This document shows, in pieces, positions 1 through 11,604 of a stretch of 64,000 nt of DNA. Position 1 is the first letter of the stretch. Each line of letters starts with the position of its first letter. The position numbers and the translations under genes are program-made. Origin of the DNA: Rhynchosporium graminicola. Its lineage: Eukaryota; Ascomycota; Leotiomycetes; Helotiales; Ploettnerulaceae. The stretch covers positions 263,548 through 327,547 of the forward strand of contig FJUW01000069.1 in NCBI GenBank assembly GCA_900074885.1, given 5' to 3'. Below the pieces are notes generated by a model. It was given only the letters and a program-made list of their open reading frames with translations, did no database searches and was not told the origin of the DNA.

Positions 1-2470
1 TGTGCCAGAATTATCATTCAAAAACTTTCAGAATCCTCACTAGAGCTGCAGCGCAGTCAACATAAAGCAACAGCTTTTCCAATAACTTTGCGGAGCTCAA
101 TTCAGAATTCCGTCGATGGATGTGGATAGATTTTCCGCTCTTCTAGTGGTACTTCCATATCGTCCATGATACCATGGCTCATGTCGAGGCTCTTCAAATC
201 TTACGCAGCGGTTCTCGGTAAGAAAACCACTGCCATTCGTATATCATGAATCAGTAGATGTATGTACCGAATATAAAAGGTCGTCTAAACTTCAGTCTAT
301 CAGCTCGCCATATCAGCCATAGACCAAAGAAGACTTAACTTCCAAATACATAGCTGAGTCCATCAGTACTGTGCATCGTACCAAGCAGAAGTCAAGCCAA
401 CGACGACAGAACTTAACGTCGATTATCCGAGACTTTAGAGCTGTGCAGCTTTTCAATTTTGTCTCGATTAGTTGAGAATGCTTGATTTCGGAGTCTGGGA
501 GCTTTGACTCGCATATCTCGTCTTTGTCTGCTGAGTCGAGCACCGAAATGGAGCTTGTAATAGCAAGAACACGGATTTGAAATGGCTATCTTTGAGGTGT
601 GGATGACGCAGGAAAATCCGGGAATCCGAGTCGAAGCACCCGGATATTCGACGCAGGCGAATGAAGTAGTTTGATGGATAACTGCCAAGGAATCATCATA
701 AAAATGTTCGCTTAGCGGAGATCCTGTAACGTACAACCTATTTTCCGAAGAAGATCTTGAGGCTCTCAGTATTGGTAAGGGATATCGTGGTTCATAAGAG
801 GGGGTTTACAGGTGTGGCTGTCGTGATGTTAAGCCAGTGTTGTCCCCAATCCACTTCAGTCTCTTCTGGTATTCTGGACGCTAGAACTTCTGCCGTTGGC
901 ATTGATGACATCCTGGATCTCGATTGCCACATTTCGTCTGTACAAATCAGTATGAGATGTCTATGAACAAAAATTTCAAGGCATACCCGACTTATTCTTG
1001 TTCAGTTGCACTGCTGACAACCGTGCGAGATTTCCATCGCCGAGCTTCGGACATTTTGCTTCAAGAAGTTGATGTTAGAATGGGTTCGTGTGCCGTGTTA
1101 CGGTGCTAATTTCTCCAATGGAAACACTCAACACAGCTATTCCTTACTCAACGATGAATGAAAGAAGTAGTCGTCGAATGAAACCTTTCACAATTGCCCC
1201 CTTTCTAAGACGGTGGACCTCGCTTAAAGTCCGTCGTATTTTTCTGTCCTAAAGATTGTTGGTGTCAGTTTGATCGATGGCAGCCCAGTTTGTTTTAAAT
1301 GCATCAGTCATGGAGCGGAAGGCTCAGGTTATTGCTGTGGGGTAGGAGTATGATTGACCTCTCGCTAGGACAGCTCACTCCTGGTGCTAAAGAGACTTAG
1401 TTAAAAATGCGCCGACAATAGTAGCAGACCAGATAATGGAGGTCACTATCAGCTGATTTGGAATGCGCGCGCCTTCCAAAATCTATGAGTGTTTAGCACT
1501 CCTTAAACAACATTACTCTCATCAAGGATCAAAAGCCAGGCTCAACTGAAAATGGAAGTGATCTTACAAGTAATTTGTTACCACCAGCAGAACCACTAAA
1601 AGCATCTACCTCCAGAGGAAGATTGAGGAGTAAAAGTCATCTCTTTACGTTTTTCTCATCAATCTGGCTACATCTAAGCACCCAATCATTTAGTCTTTAT
1701 CAATTCAAGATGGTGTTCTACTATCCCACGGACCTGGAGCCGAGGGGTCTTCGAGCCTCTACCTCGTCACCACCATCATCGGCTTTCCTATCGCCCTGAC
1801 AAGACTTCCATGAGCTGGGTTCCTCGTTCAACTCTATGCTTACTGATTGTCTCCCTCTCCAGCCCCGCGTCGTTCTGATATTATTATTTTCACTGGTCCT
1901 CACTCCACTCCACGCAAGAACTCGACAGTCAAGCTCTGAGGTACTCATTCGAGAGACATAACACTTTTAAACATACTGCAGAAAGCGAGGTATTAAAACA
2001 CAAACCAAGTCTCGACTCAAAATCTTCAGGAAACGTTCGTTCTATGATAGTAACGTAAAATTCAACGAATGTGCTCTCGAAATTCTGGAGTATTGTCATG
2101 ACTGGACGGATTCCAGTTTGGCGCTCAGCTTCTTCAGATATTTCCTCTTTAGCATGGTACCAGAAGTGATTCAATAAACTAGACCGTAAAATGTGTACGC
2201 CAATACTGATCAATTTTCAAAGCATGAGGAGCAAATCCAAGGCCGCCCTGACCTTGGCAACGATTTATATTCCTTGTTCCACGGCATGTACTTCGTCTGA
2301 TCCACATATCAGATACGATATCCGACCCCACCTACAAATAAACACTGGACAAACCACAAGAACAGCAAAACGAAGATCGTATGACCAAAGCTTGGCTTGA
2401 GTAATGGCAGAACACCGCTTGGCATTGGGTCTGAGTGTGTAACACTAACTTAGTACAAGAGGTTTAAAGT
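1..2470. other. Gene-poor stretch, no supported gene
   Basis: Only short, unrelated open frames are present on both strands, none over about 110 codons, and none has a recognisable motif or a convincing exon chain. A possible short start at about 1709 (MVFYYPTDLEP) is followed by stops within 30 codons and could not be extended through a plausible intron. Base composition is ordinary and lacks the TA-rich RIP look of the transposon regions. Confidence 0.5.
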
Positions 2471-3115
2471 TTGGCGTACGTGTCGCTGGCAGTACACTTG
2501 GTCGGAACCATACAAAATGAGGACCGTATGTCAAATGCTCGGTTTGAACGTGGGGAAACGTTACATGGCAGTTGGTGTGGATGGGAAACCGTAGATCGGT
2601 ATGCGTGTGTGGCTTTTGGTGCGCATGTTACTGGCATTACACTTGATCGTGACCAGACAGAATGGGATAAGATTAGCTTGTTAGTAGATAGCATTAGTAC
2701 GAAGCAAAGTGAATTTCTGTGTATGGATTATTGCGACATGCTGAAGAGAAGGTATTTCAAGACCTTCGGCCTGGAGATGGCAGAAGATATGGGTATTCAT
2801 CATTGCGAGTCGTCAGTAGAAGAGGGTTACGACCTGCTTGACGACGATAGAGTATGCGTATCGTCTTTCAAATCTCTGGATTGAGGAAATTCCGGCAGTA
2901 TGCGGACCTCATTCTGAGAATTAAACTACTGAAAAATTACGTCTTCCCCGCGCTACTCCATCGAGTCCACTGGGCCTCTATGTCGATCGAGTTGAGAGTG
3001 CAGGGTTTGAAAACCGGTCTAGTGATACTAACGGCATTCGTGACTCTGCGACTCCTTGGAGCTAGAAAGTGGTTAGGCAAAAAAGCGAAGTTTGATGGCA
3101 AGCACGGAGAGTGAT
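2471..3115 (+). pseudogene. Relic of a sphingolipid C9-methyltransferase (cyclopropane-fatty-acid-synthase-like)
   Basis: Three consecutive frames carry, in the right order, blocks typical of fungal sphingolipid C9-methyltransferases, which methylate the sphingoid base of glucosylceramide using SAM. Frame 1 shows a damaged SAM-binding block (CGWETVDRY, then GAHVTGITLDRDQTEW), LCMDYCDM and LEMAEDMGIHH, then DLLDDDRV near 2850. After a frameshift near 2855 the next frame gives ISGLRKFRQYADLI and YVFPA. After another shift near 2950 the third frame gives SPLGLYVDRVESAGFE and a stop near 3066. The N-terminal membrane part and the C-terminus are not seen. The order and content are hard to explain by chance; two or more frameshifts make it a pseudogene. 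The family call rests on motif memory. Confidence 0.72.
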
Positions 3116-5934
3116 GGTTAAGGGTATGTTGGTTTTTGATATTGGTCGTTGAAGCTGGGTAGATAGATCGGGATCTACTTTGCTGCATCGATTGTCGCTT
3201 CCAACGGGAGCACTGCGACTTGTGGCTAGAAGACCTTGGTACAAACCGGAGTACGATCCAAAGAACCGTCGGATAATTTGACACAATTCAATTTTAAAGG
3301 AAAATTGGCCGTAAGAAATGCGTGTTTCGAAATAGGTTGTAGTTTCAGGTACGCAACGTATGCCACAACATGGTAGCATTTCAAGCTTCTTATGGAGAAG
3401 TTCTCTCCTACACCTGATCGAAAGCTCAAATTCCGGTTTGTTGCACGTCGCATGAATCGGCGGCACTTCAAAATCCGAGCATCCGTCCTTTCCAGCTTGG
3501 CAGGCCTGGACGAATGAACTCTCCAAGCCGACGACTACCAATTATATTCACTTCTTGGGGGAAGAAAAAGTCTCTCAGATTGATCTCGAGAGATTAGACC
3601 AACCCAATTACCGCATGTTACGCCTCGTGCCGCTCCTTGTGCGCCATGGTGGTCATGTTCGGAAGTCATAGATATCCGACGTCCGGTTGTCTGTCTTGTT
3701 CTCGCTTATTGTAACATCGTGATGGGGAAATTTGGTTGTTGTAGAGGTCAAGCAAACGCACAGGTGGGCAGCACTATACTTATTGAAACTGTTACGCTTA
3801 ATCATATTATAGAAAGAAACGTCGATGCAAGACAACATCGCAGTCGTAGACTCGTTTAGTAATGGCTCAGAAAGGAAGGTCAATCAACACACGTGTTACA
3901 ACGCCTCAGCGTTCAGATCACCTGCGACCTTCCCACCTCCTACATATATATCACCTTTGTGCTACCCCACGGTTTCCATCCAATGATCGTCAAAGCCACA
4001 GACTTGGAAATTATTCTGTTGCACGTCGCACTTTTCGCTCGGAAACCGAGCAATTGCGCCCAAGCTCCGAGGCGGCCTTTCGTCCACTCACGTCTCACAC
4101 TTCGGAGTTCGAGCTGCGGAGGAGTTGGAACATTTGAACTCTCGTTAAAGAGGAAATCCCCGCCAGAGGAAGGTTTGGAGTTTCCAGGATCCAGAATTGA
4201 GTTCAGGCAAATCTTCCGCAGGCAACCTTTCCCATTGGGGTCCAAACAAACAATGTGTTGCGAGTGGTCATCATGCTTTCACGATGTTGGTTCCTTACGG
4301 AGTAGCTAGGTATCATGCTTGATGCATTTGACAAAAGTACTTTATATCCGCCATACAAGCTATGAAACTCCAACAGCAAGGGATTTCGTTTTCCCAATAG
4401 GTCAGGTTTCATTTTTAACACGCATTCCAAACAGAGCAAATAAGTCGTATTGATTGAATGCTATCAAGTAAATGTAATACTTGGTAAGTTTACGCTCGAT
4501 TTCGACGCAGCATATTATTTGATGGCTTTAATAAAAGATATACCATGTCATCGCAACCGCAAAAATATAAGAGTTCGAAATGTGTTCTAACGTGTAGTCA
4601 AGCTCGTTTCTTCCCATTCTGATAATCTTCTCGCGATTGACGACTGTCTTCACGAAGGAGGCTAGGCAAATTCAGCTTCGGTAACCGCCGGTAAATGAGT
4701 GGCCATAGGTGTTTGAATATCGCATTTTGATGACCATAATAAACTCACGGAAGTATCTCGGGCGAGTCAATCCTTCAAAGTCATCAAAATTTGGATGACT
4801 TTGAAGATCTGACAAAATAAGTCTATTAAAACCTCCGATCGCTTTGCTCGTGACGAATCTGGCAGGCCAGGGGTATTAATCATCATATACGACCTTATAA
4901 CTGATTCGGAAGGAACTCAATTCATCGGACCATATCGATCTCCGGGACGGATCTACCACATATCTCAACAGCTCACTACTTAACCTTATCGACGAATTAG
5001 TACCGGCTTGCGAACATTACAAAGACCGTCGCCTCTTCTGATTGCATCAGATCCGACTTGTTAACGCCGGGTCTCACCATCTCGCATCGGCGTTCTATTG
5101 CCAAGTCCGCCGCTCCGGCTTGCTATTCCGCCCTTCGCCGGCGGACTTTACCTTACGACGTGCAACAAACATAAGCGAACAAGCCTCCATAGTCTGTATA
5201 ACTGGTAGCTGTTTGTAAAGCCTACCTACTGGCTGGACGGGACGGAAAAAGCTGATTATAACTCCGCAACTCAATTTTTCTCGAGTGTCGGCTGATACTT
5301 GGTTACTTTGGATCTCGTGGGTCAGAGGCGGAAATAGCGTTAAGAAGAGAGGACAAACCGAATCTTCAGCGGGTAAACAGCGCAAGAAGTCCGGCGGACA
5401 TGGAGTTACAGATGCGATGTGCAACAAAGTAACTGAGAATGAGTTGCAAGATGTAGGTTCGGATATATGCAGGTACTGCGGAGTTGTTGGTGTTTTGATA
5501 CACAACAGGACGTACTAGATGAATGGGACCTCCAAGCCACCGTGCTGTAGGTTTCTGGTATGCGTGCAAGACATTGCAACTGACAAACGTCAACAAGAAC
5601 AAACATTGATTTCATTTCAAGTGAAAGCGTGTCGAAAGATGATATCTTTCTTATTTTTCTCTATCAAAAGGAAGCAAAATCACCTGATGGCATGCCCAAG
5701 CCCCTGCCAAGGCCTCGCTTATCGGACATCGCGGGTATGGGGAAGAAGTCCGGTAATAAACAAGAAGGAACCACCGGGAAATACGGAGATACAATTACGA
5801 CGTGCAACAAAACTTCTCTACCAAACCTTCTGCAAGAGTCGGGCAGCTTACAGCTTTGGAAGTCGCGAAAATACTGCTGATTGCATATCAACAGCGACTT
5901 CATCTATTCTGGCCGACAATGGATCTTTTCGAGT
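3116..5934. other. Gene-poor stretch with a five-copy short motif
   Basis: No convincing gene. Open frames of up to 159 codons (3062-3541 minus, 5095-5505 minus, 5519-5938 plus) have no recognisable motif and are probably chance or decayed. The visible structure is a 16-base motif close to TGCGACGTGCAACAAA at 5153-5169, 5413-5428 and 5795-5811 on the plus strand and at 3437-3452 and 4015-4030 on the minus strand. Confidence 0.5.
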
Positions 5935-7161
5935 TTAAAGGTCGGATTGCCTCGGCATAACTCCACCTCCTGGTCGTGCTGTCAAAAAAAATCTTGCTCT
6001 GGAATTATTGCTTCTGGAGTATCTCGGAAGAGCACTCATTGGTGCGCTGACTCCAACGGAACCGTCGGGGAGAAGGCGATACCGATACTCGCTCATGTGA
6101 GGGATCTCAGCTTCTGTGAACAGGAACGCGAGGTCTGTAGCCATGGAGCGGTTCTCGAGATCGGGGTCTGCGGCGATGACTGCCAGTTGCTCGTCGAAGA
6201 GGATGTCGTAGAGCCTTAGCGGAGGTCCAGCGCCAAATTGTTGGTAGATGCACTCCGTTGAAGGTTGTCCCGATTCCGAAGATTGTGGTACGGATGCTGG
6301 TTGGTATGAGTTGTTGTGTTGTTCTTGATCCAGGAAGGTGTCCTCAATCTCATCATATTCTTCCTCGAAACCGTCTGCATCATCTCCATCATAATATTCA
6401 TAGTTATCATCGTCGTCTCCATCTGCAAGGTCTATGCTGGGTGGTAGCCGAAATATGCCAGTGTTGGCCCTTCTAGCTGCCATGAACTCCAGGACATCCT
6501 GTGAGAAAAACGTGTCGTTGTTACCACCCACCTCAGTCCCAATGAGATTGTTGTCGGCTCGTAGACTGCGCGGCAGCTCCAACACACTGTTGGAAAAGCG
6601 TCTCTCCTGGTTTCCAGCAGTGGCTGAGGATCGTGTGGCGCCTTCTACTGCGGGAAGCTCCTCTGGGATCGAGCCCTCCGAGATAATTGGAGAAAGAACG
6701 GGGGAAAGTAGCTGCGAGCGGGGTCTATAGGCAGCTCGTTGGAAGAAAGAACCAAAAGCGGCTGTGCTAGCCGTAGCTCGACCGACGGGAGCACTCCGAG
6801 CCTCTGCATTAGTTACTGCCGGTCGCATATTAGAAACTCGCGCATCAATCATTCCGTCTAGAAACCATCTGCGATGCAAGTTTTCCCTGAGATCTATCAT
6901 CCTTGCATTGATTCGAGCAATCTCCTCAGCCAGTCTTGTTGGGAAGTTCGAAGGAAGTCCAGGAGAGTCGAGGTAATTGTATACAGGTACTGGAGCAGAG
7001 TTGACAGCATTGAATTGTAGACCTATAAGGTGATCATCACTAACATCACGGACAAGATCGAACTCGGCGTCTGCACGAACCCATGCGTGACTAGCAAAGT
7101 CGAAGCTCATGCCCTCAAGTTCCCAATCATCAGGTGAATGGGTATGAGGTGGCTCAGCCAT
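5935..7161 (-). CDS. Hypothetical acidic protein, 408 aa, single exon
   Basis: I do not recognise the family. The frame is open for 408 codons with a natural amino-acid mix, by far the longest open frame in the first 39 kb, which supports a real gene. The N-terminus (MAEPPHTHSPDDWELEGMSF) precedes a folded-looking stretch with a possible helix (RLAEEIARINARMIDLRENLHRRWF, about residues 77-101). A low-complexity Ser/Ala/Pro region follows. A strongly acidic tract (DGDDDDNYEYYDGDD then EEEYDEIEDTF) lies at roughly residues 248-285. Near the C-terminus a segment DPDLENRSMATDLAFLFTEAEIP looks ordered. No signal peptide or membrane segment is seen. The start is the first ATG of the frame. The acidic tract suggests a nuclear or scaffold-type protein, but that is only a guess. 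Confidence 0.7.
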   Translation of the reverse strand: MAEPPHTHSPDDWELEGMSFDFASHAWVRADAEFDLVRDVSDDHLIGLQFNAVNSAPVPVYNYLDSPGLPSNFPTRLAEEIARINARMIDLRENLHRRWFLDGMIDARVSNMRPAVTNAEARSAPVGRATASTAAFGSFFQRAAYRPRSQLLSPVLSPIISEGSIPEELPAVEGATRSSATAGNQERRFSNSVLELPRSLRADNNLIGTEVGGNNDTFFSQDVLEFMAARRANTGIFRLPPSIDLADGDDDDNYEYYDGDDADGFEEEYDEIEDTFLDQEQHNNSYQPASVPQSSESGQPSTECIYQQFGAGPPLRLYDILFDEQLAVIAADPDLENRSMATDLAFLFTEAEIPHMSEYRYRLLPDGSVGVSAPMSALPRYSRSNNSRARFFLTARPGGGVMPRQSDL

Positions 7162-8122
7162 TTCGAGTGGTGTTTGAGGAGGAAATCTGTCGAGGTCGAA
7201 TGGTTGAGAAAATGTCTCGAGATCTAAATTTTTGGAGGTAGATTGCTCGAAGTTGTGGCCTTACAGGGGTCTATTTTCTAGCCTAGCTTAGCCGAGGTGG
7301 GCTGTCAACAAAGGTGAACTGTTTGCATGGCTGCACGACATCGTTATAAGACTGAAACTTTATGACATCAAGTCGGATCTTTGGTCTTTTCTTTTCTTGT
7401 TTTTATTTAAGTCAGAGTCTCCTTCTATTTTGATGGCGTGAGATGCCTGTTTAGGTTCATGTTTGCATTGCTTTGTAAACAAAATTAAAAAGGAAGGCGA
7501 AAGACACAGAGAGAGGCAGAGAAAGGTGGTGAGAGGGAGATATCAAGAGATGTTGAATCTAAACAAATACGCATTACATGTTAAATGCCAGTCGCTTCTC
7601 ATGCGCTGGGATGGATTTGACATTTGTGCCTTCAAACACCTGTTCCCTCGGCCATTTTTTTTGGGGGGAGTGTGGCAGTATGATATATAATATTGCTTGC
7701 TGGACTGGCAGCATCAAAACCAACAAAGCTAATGTAATATGCCTCATTCATCGGATTCTTATAAGCATTATGATTTCGCGAAGAAACTCTACATCAAAGA
7801 ATTGTCACTTAGGGCTTCCAAAAGATCAAATTATCATTGAGACTCGGTTCTCTGACCTATTTTGAGTGAATCGTGAAGACCCAGGCCAGATCCAGTCTAG
7901 TCTGCCTTGCGTGAAAGCACCAAGCAGCTCATCCATCCAAGTAGAAACAATAAACATGCTTACTCCGGAGACTCCGCCGAATATCCCTCATATCGCCAGT
8001 CCCATTACGCTCATTAGTGCCACAGGTAATAACTATAAATCAACCCTGAAGACCATCAACAACATTTCGCGGTGCTAAAACCTCCAAGGCTAGTTGTGTA
8101 TCATATCGTTCTCCCAGCTTTT
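7162..8122. other. Intergenic, nothing recognised
   Basis: This is the presumed 5' flank of the 408-aa gene and the 3' flank of the next minus-strand gene. It contains purine-rich runs (about 7495-7550) and a T8G6 run near 7660-7672. Short frames here show no motif. Confidence 0.5.
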
Positions 8123-9196
8123 TCATGTATGCCAGCAATCGACACAAGGGCAGTTTGGGTGATGTTGGTGGATATCGGCACCGTGTCTGCTGCGAACGTG
8201 GCGACTGAGAGGTGGGCTCGGAGCTGCGCTTCGAATTGGTGGGCTGGGAGAACGGCCAACATTGTTTGCATGGGCTGTTCCAAGGCCACGGTCAAGGTCC
8301 ATAAACAGCATCTCGGGGCGCAGGTGTGGGAAATCAGGAAAGGTCGGATCGTTGACTAGGGAAGGACTTGTCAGTAGAGGATAAGAGTGCTTTGAAATGG
8401 GATGACCTACAGCGAGAGTCATTGTCTGAGGTCTCGGAAACCATCCAGCCGTAGTAAGGGTGAACTGATTGTAGGCTCACGTAATTTGCTAGGCGTGATT
8501 GGGTTCCTGATTGTCGCCGACTGTTGCCTGATGCATTGATATTGTTGAGCTGCACGACAGGATCCTCCCCTCCTTGTTCTACTCTTATCGGAACAATTCG
8601 TCCATCCATAAATATGTCCACCTGTTCTCTCAGCACCTCCAATTGCCGCCTCAGTGCTTCGATGTCTGGGAGGCTTGTCATGAGAGTTCGGCCGGAAACG
8701 TTCGATGGCTGACCTTCTGTCGCAGCTGGCGTAGGTCTAGAAGGAATTGAGGCAGACACCAATGGTTCGAAGGTTGTTCGTACTTGTTGTCGACGGCGGG
8801 GTGGATGCGCGTTGCTCTGACTATCGTAATCCAATCGATTGGGTATCTCTTGATCTTCAGGTAAGACATCAGCAGTAGTGAGCGCGCCGATTCTTGTGTG
8901 CATGATAGGCCTCGGTGTAAAGTCTCTCGTACCAATACCGATGTCCAACATTCTCGAAAACTGATCAGTTACGCCAGCAACTTGAATTGAGCGAGTGTAT
9001 AGACCTGCCGCAATTGCTTGGGGCTGAACAGCTGCGATACTGTTTGCGACGCTCTGTGCTTGCGCGGGGCTGTTTGTTTACATTCGTCAGCGGGGCAGAC
9101 CAAAGTTGCGATCGGTCAATTGAGGTGAACTTACACGATCTCTTCCTTTTTCTCCTCCTTAGGCTCCTTAGGAGTCACGAACAAGGGACAACCCAT
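8123..9196 (-). CDS. Hypothetical protein, 317 aa, three exons, N-terminal MGCPLF acylation-type motif
   Basis: Exons on the minus strand are 9196-9135, 9069-8411 and 8355-8123. The introns are 65 nt (GTAAGT...CAG, CTGAC branch) and 55 nt (GTAGGT...TAG, CTGAC branch). The frame closes exactly to 317 codons plus stop, which supports the model. The protein starts MGCPLFVTPKEPKEEKKEE: Gly2-Cys3 followed by a Lys/Glu-rich stretch, the pattern of a myristoylated and palmitoylated N-terminus, so membrane anchoring is a reasonable inference. The middle has a probable helix with a coiled-coil look (LPDIEALRRQLEVLREQVDIF), then an NDPTFPDFPHLRPEMLFMDLDRG segment in exon 3. The C-terminus ends CPCVDCWHT. 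No known family was recognised. Confidence 0.6.
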
Positions 9197-10344
9197 CTTC
9201 TCTGTCGATCTCAGCTTTGCTCGTATTTTGTGTTGAATCCCGAGATTATCTTCTGGAAGGAAAATTGTTTTGTGTATGGAAGGTCAGTTAGCTTTGTTTG
9301 GATTCGAGCAAGCGAGTGTACTAGAATGCGGGAGTGGCCCGCTCTCTTTCCTTCCTATTTTCGCTGCTCAGCTTTACGCGGCCATGAGTTTCTTCGTCAT
9401 ATTGTAAAATTCCGCTATTGACAATCTCATGCTTACTGTAATCTTCCCTCCTGCAATAGTGTGTAGTAATACCTCAGTCAATAGTCGATTTTGAATTATG
9501 GATTTCTCAAGTAAACATATTACATGAAGCTAGGACTGAGATGTCTAAAAGGTATTCGATCGTATCTCGATGAGGGATTAATGACAAAGCCTGTGTATAG
9601 GAAGTAATTTGATAAAATTGAGCTTTCATTCCTTGTGATGTATTCTCATATAGCTTCTTTTCGCCAGGTTGCCGAATAGCAGAGGAACTTTTACGGAAGC
9701 TATCTCTTCCTCAGCATAAGGACTCCAACGAGTGTAAAGAGGCACTCGACAATATGTCTGTCTGAAACAGTCGTTATTGTAACCAACACGCGGGAGCTTC
9801 TTGAATAGATTCGAACTACCGTTTTTTCGCACTCCATACACTACGATGGAAGTTTGGCTTCGCAAAGATGATTTGCGCTTACTGCGAGCCCTGATTATAA
9901 TTTGGGATTGAGCTTTGAATATGTGTACCCATATTGTAGGGGGCCAGCATTATAATCTGCCGGACTAATTTTTGGATTGGTCAAGAACTATAAGGGGTAC
10001 TTTTGTGAAATTGCTGTGGTGTCAAAGAAGTTCTCGGAAATTTCTTGACGAGTTTACGGATTTGAGGAGTTGTGTTTTCTCCAGTGAGGAAACTTTTGTA
10101 TTTTTTTTTTCACGCTAGGTTATACATGAAAAGCAACCAGTCCATGCTATGTGAATACCCTACCCAAAACGCGCCAAGAAATGACATCCCAAAAATGCAT
10201 TCCTTTCGTCCAATCTTCCAGAGTATGTAGTGCAGTCCAACTCAAACATGTCAACTTCTGTCGACTGATTTTCGGGCGTATTGAACATGACGCTCCATCT
10301 CTTCATCAGCAGAAAGTAATAAAAGCAACCTCAGCAAAACCAGT
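9197..10344. other. Intergenic, nothing recognised
   Basis: Short overlapping frames only. The plus-strand frame opposite the gene at 8123-9196 (8987-9421) is taken to be a shadow. Two short similar phrases (attataatttgg near 9895 and cattataatctg near 9949) are too short to interpret. Confidence 0.45.
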
Positions 10345-10636
10345 TTATGTGGTCCAACCACTGGCTGAGTTGCGGAACACAAGCCTCCAAAGAACGGTAG
10401 TGCGTGTGATGATCATCGCGTGTTCCTTCGTAGGACTTCCTGCATCTACGTACGCTCGCCACATCGCTGGAGTCGAAACCGGTGGGCCAAAACTGGGAGC
10501 CGGTCGAGGGATTCGATGAGAGGTGCTGGCACGGGATCTGTGTGCTCTTGAGATCGTCAGCAATATCGCTCAATTGATTTATAGTTTAGTAGAAGCGATG
10601 CAACTCACCCGCCAGAATCACCGAGTCTGCGTTCAT
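10345..10636 (-). CDS. Small two-exon hypothetical protein, 83 aa
   Basis: Exon 1 is 10636-10609 and exon 2 is 10568-10345. The intron is 40 nt (GTGAGT...GAG, TACTAAAC branch), and the total of 252 nt keeps frame. The joined protein begins MNADSVILAAILLTISRAHR, a hydrophobic N-terminal segment that could be a membrane anchor. It continues with an ordered-looking stretch, FGPPVSTPAMWRAYVDAGS then THE-type polar helix residues and TTVLWRLVFRN, rich in Trp and Arg. I do not know the family. It could be a full small gene or the remaining part of a longer one. The clean splice signals and composition are the support; length is the main weakness. Confidence 0.45.
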
Positions 10637-11604
10637 TCGGCATTACTGCGACTTGGTAACTATTGATCCTTCGTTCGTTGCAGTGTCACTTGTGTTGTGA
10701 TAAATCCTGGTCGATTGCGAGCCTTAGATTTTTGGCTGAATTATTTGATGACAAAAGTCGAAGTTGTTATTCGGAAGAGTTCGCGAGCCCCAGTCTATTT
10801 GTCCCAGCGCGAACATATGAGCGTCTTTTTCGTCGAGTTGCGACAAGCTCCCAAATGATCAATATCGGGGAGCTAGTCTGCCTCCCGGTAGCTTCTTACT
10901 GCGAAGAAGCTCGTCTGCTTCGCAATGTATTGGACATGCGACTCTTGGAAGTTGCTCGAACTAAAAGTCTGGACCCATTAGGATGCAAGGTCTATACATG
11001 TATACGGAACTCCAATAGTTGAAAGATCTGGTCTCGTTTATAAGTTGACTTGGAGATAGATATCCCTTTGATATGGTAGTGGCAAGATCTTGGATTATAT
11101 ATGCTTGAACTTCAGTTTGTCAAGTGATTACTGTCAGCTGAGCTGCGGAAGCAATTGCGCCATGATTCCTTAGCAACTGGTAGCAATTCAAGGAGTCTAC
11201 AAGCGCAAATAAGACAAGTAACCCTTTACCGTCATGTGTTACTGTTTATCGGTGCGCCAAAGGGCTTGCAAAACATGCCTTACAGCGGCAGAGATTTTCA
11301 TACTCTGATGTTTGTAATGGATGGTGTATCTTGTATTGCGCGGTACGCAATGCGCTCTCGAAGTGACAATGTCACATCTCTGTACAGTCGGAAATCTAGA
11401 TTAAGTCACTAAAAAGATATTCCGTTAACATTCAGGTGACAGAACTTCAAGGTTGAAGAGATTTCCGGACACGAGTTGTCAAACAAGACGATATTGATAC
11501 TGTCAATTTGTTGCTACCCATTTCCCCATATGTCATCTCACGAGCCTAAATATATACATCCATGTGCGCAATGTCGCATAATCATAGCCAGCATATTGGT
11601 AAGG
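10637..11604. other. Intergenic, nothing recognised
   Basis: A plus-strand frame at 10663-11022 (119 codons) has no motif and no splice partners. This stretch also contains the 3' flank of the O-methyltransferase gene. Confidence 0.45.

Noticed and set aside
2937..3541. Overlapping minus-strand open frames of 115 and 159 codons
   Set aside because: They lie opposite the methyltransferase relic and in gene-poor sequence, with low-complexity Ser/Arg/Cys composition and no motif.
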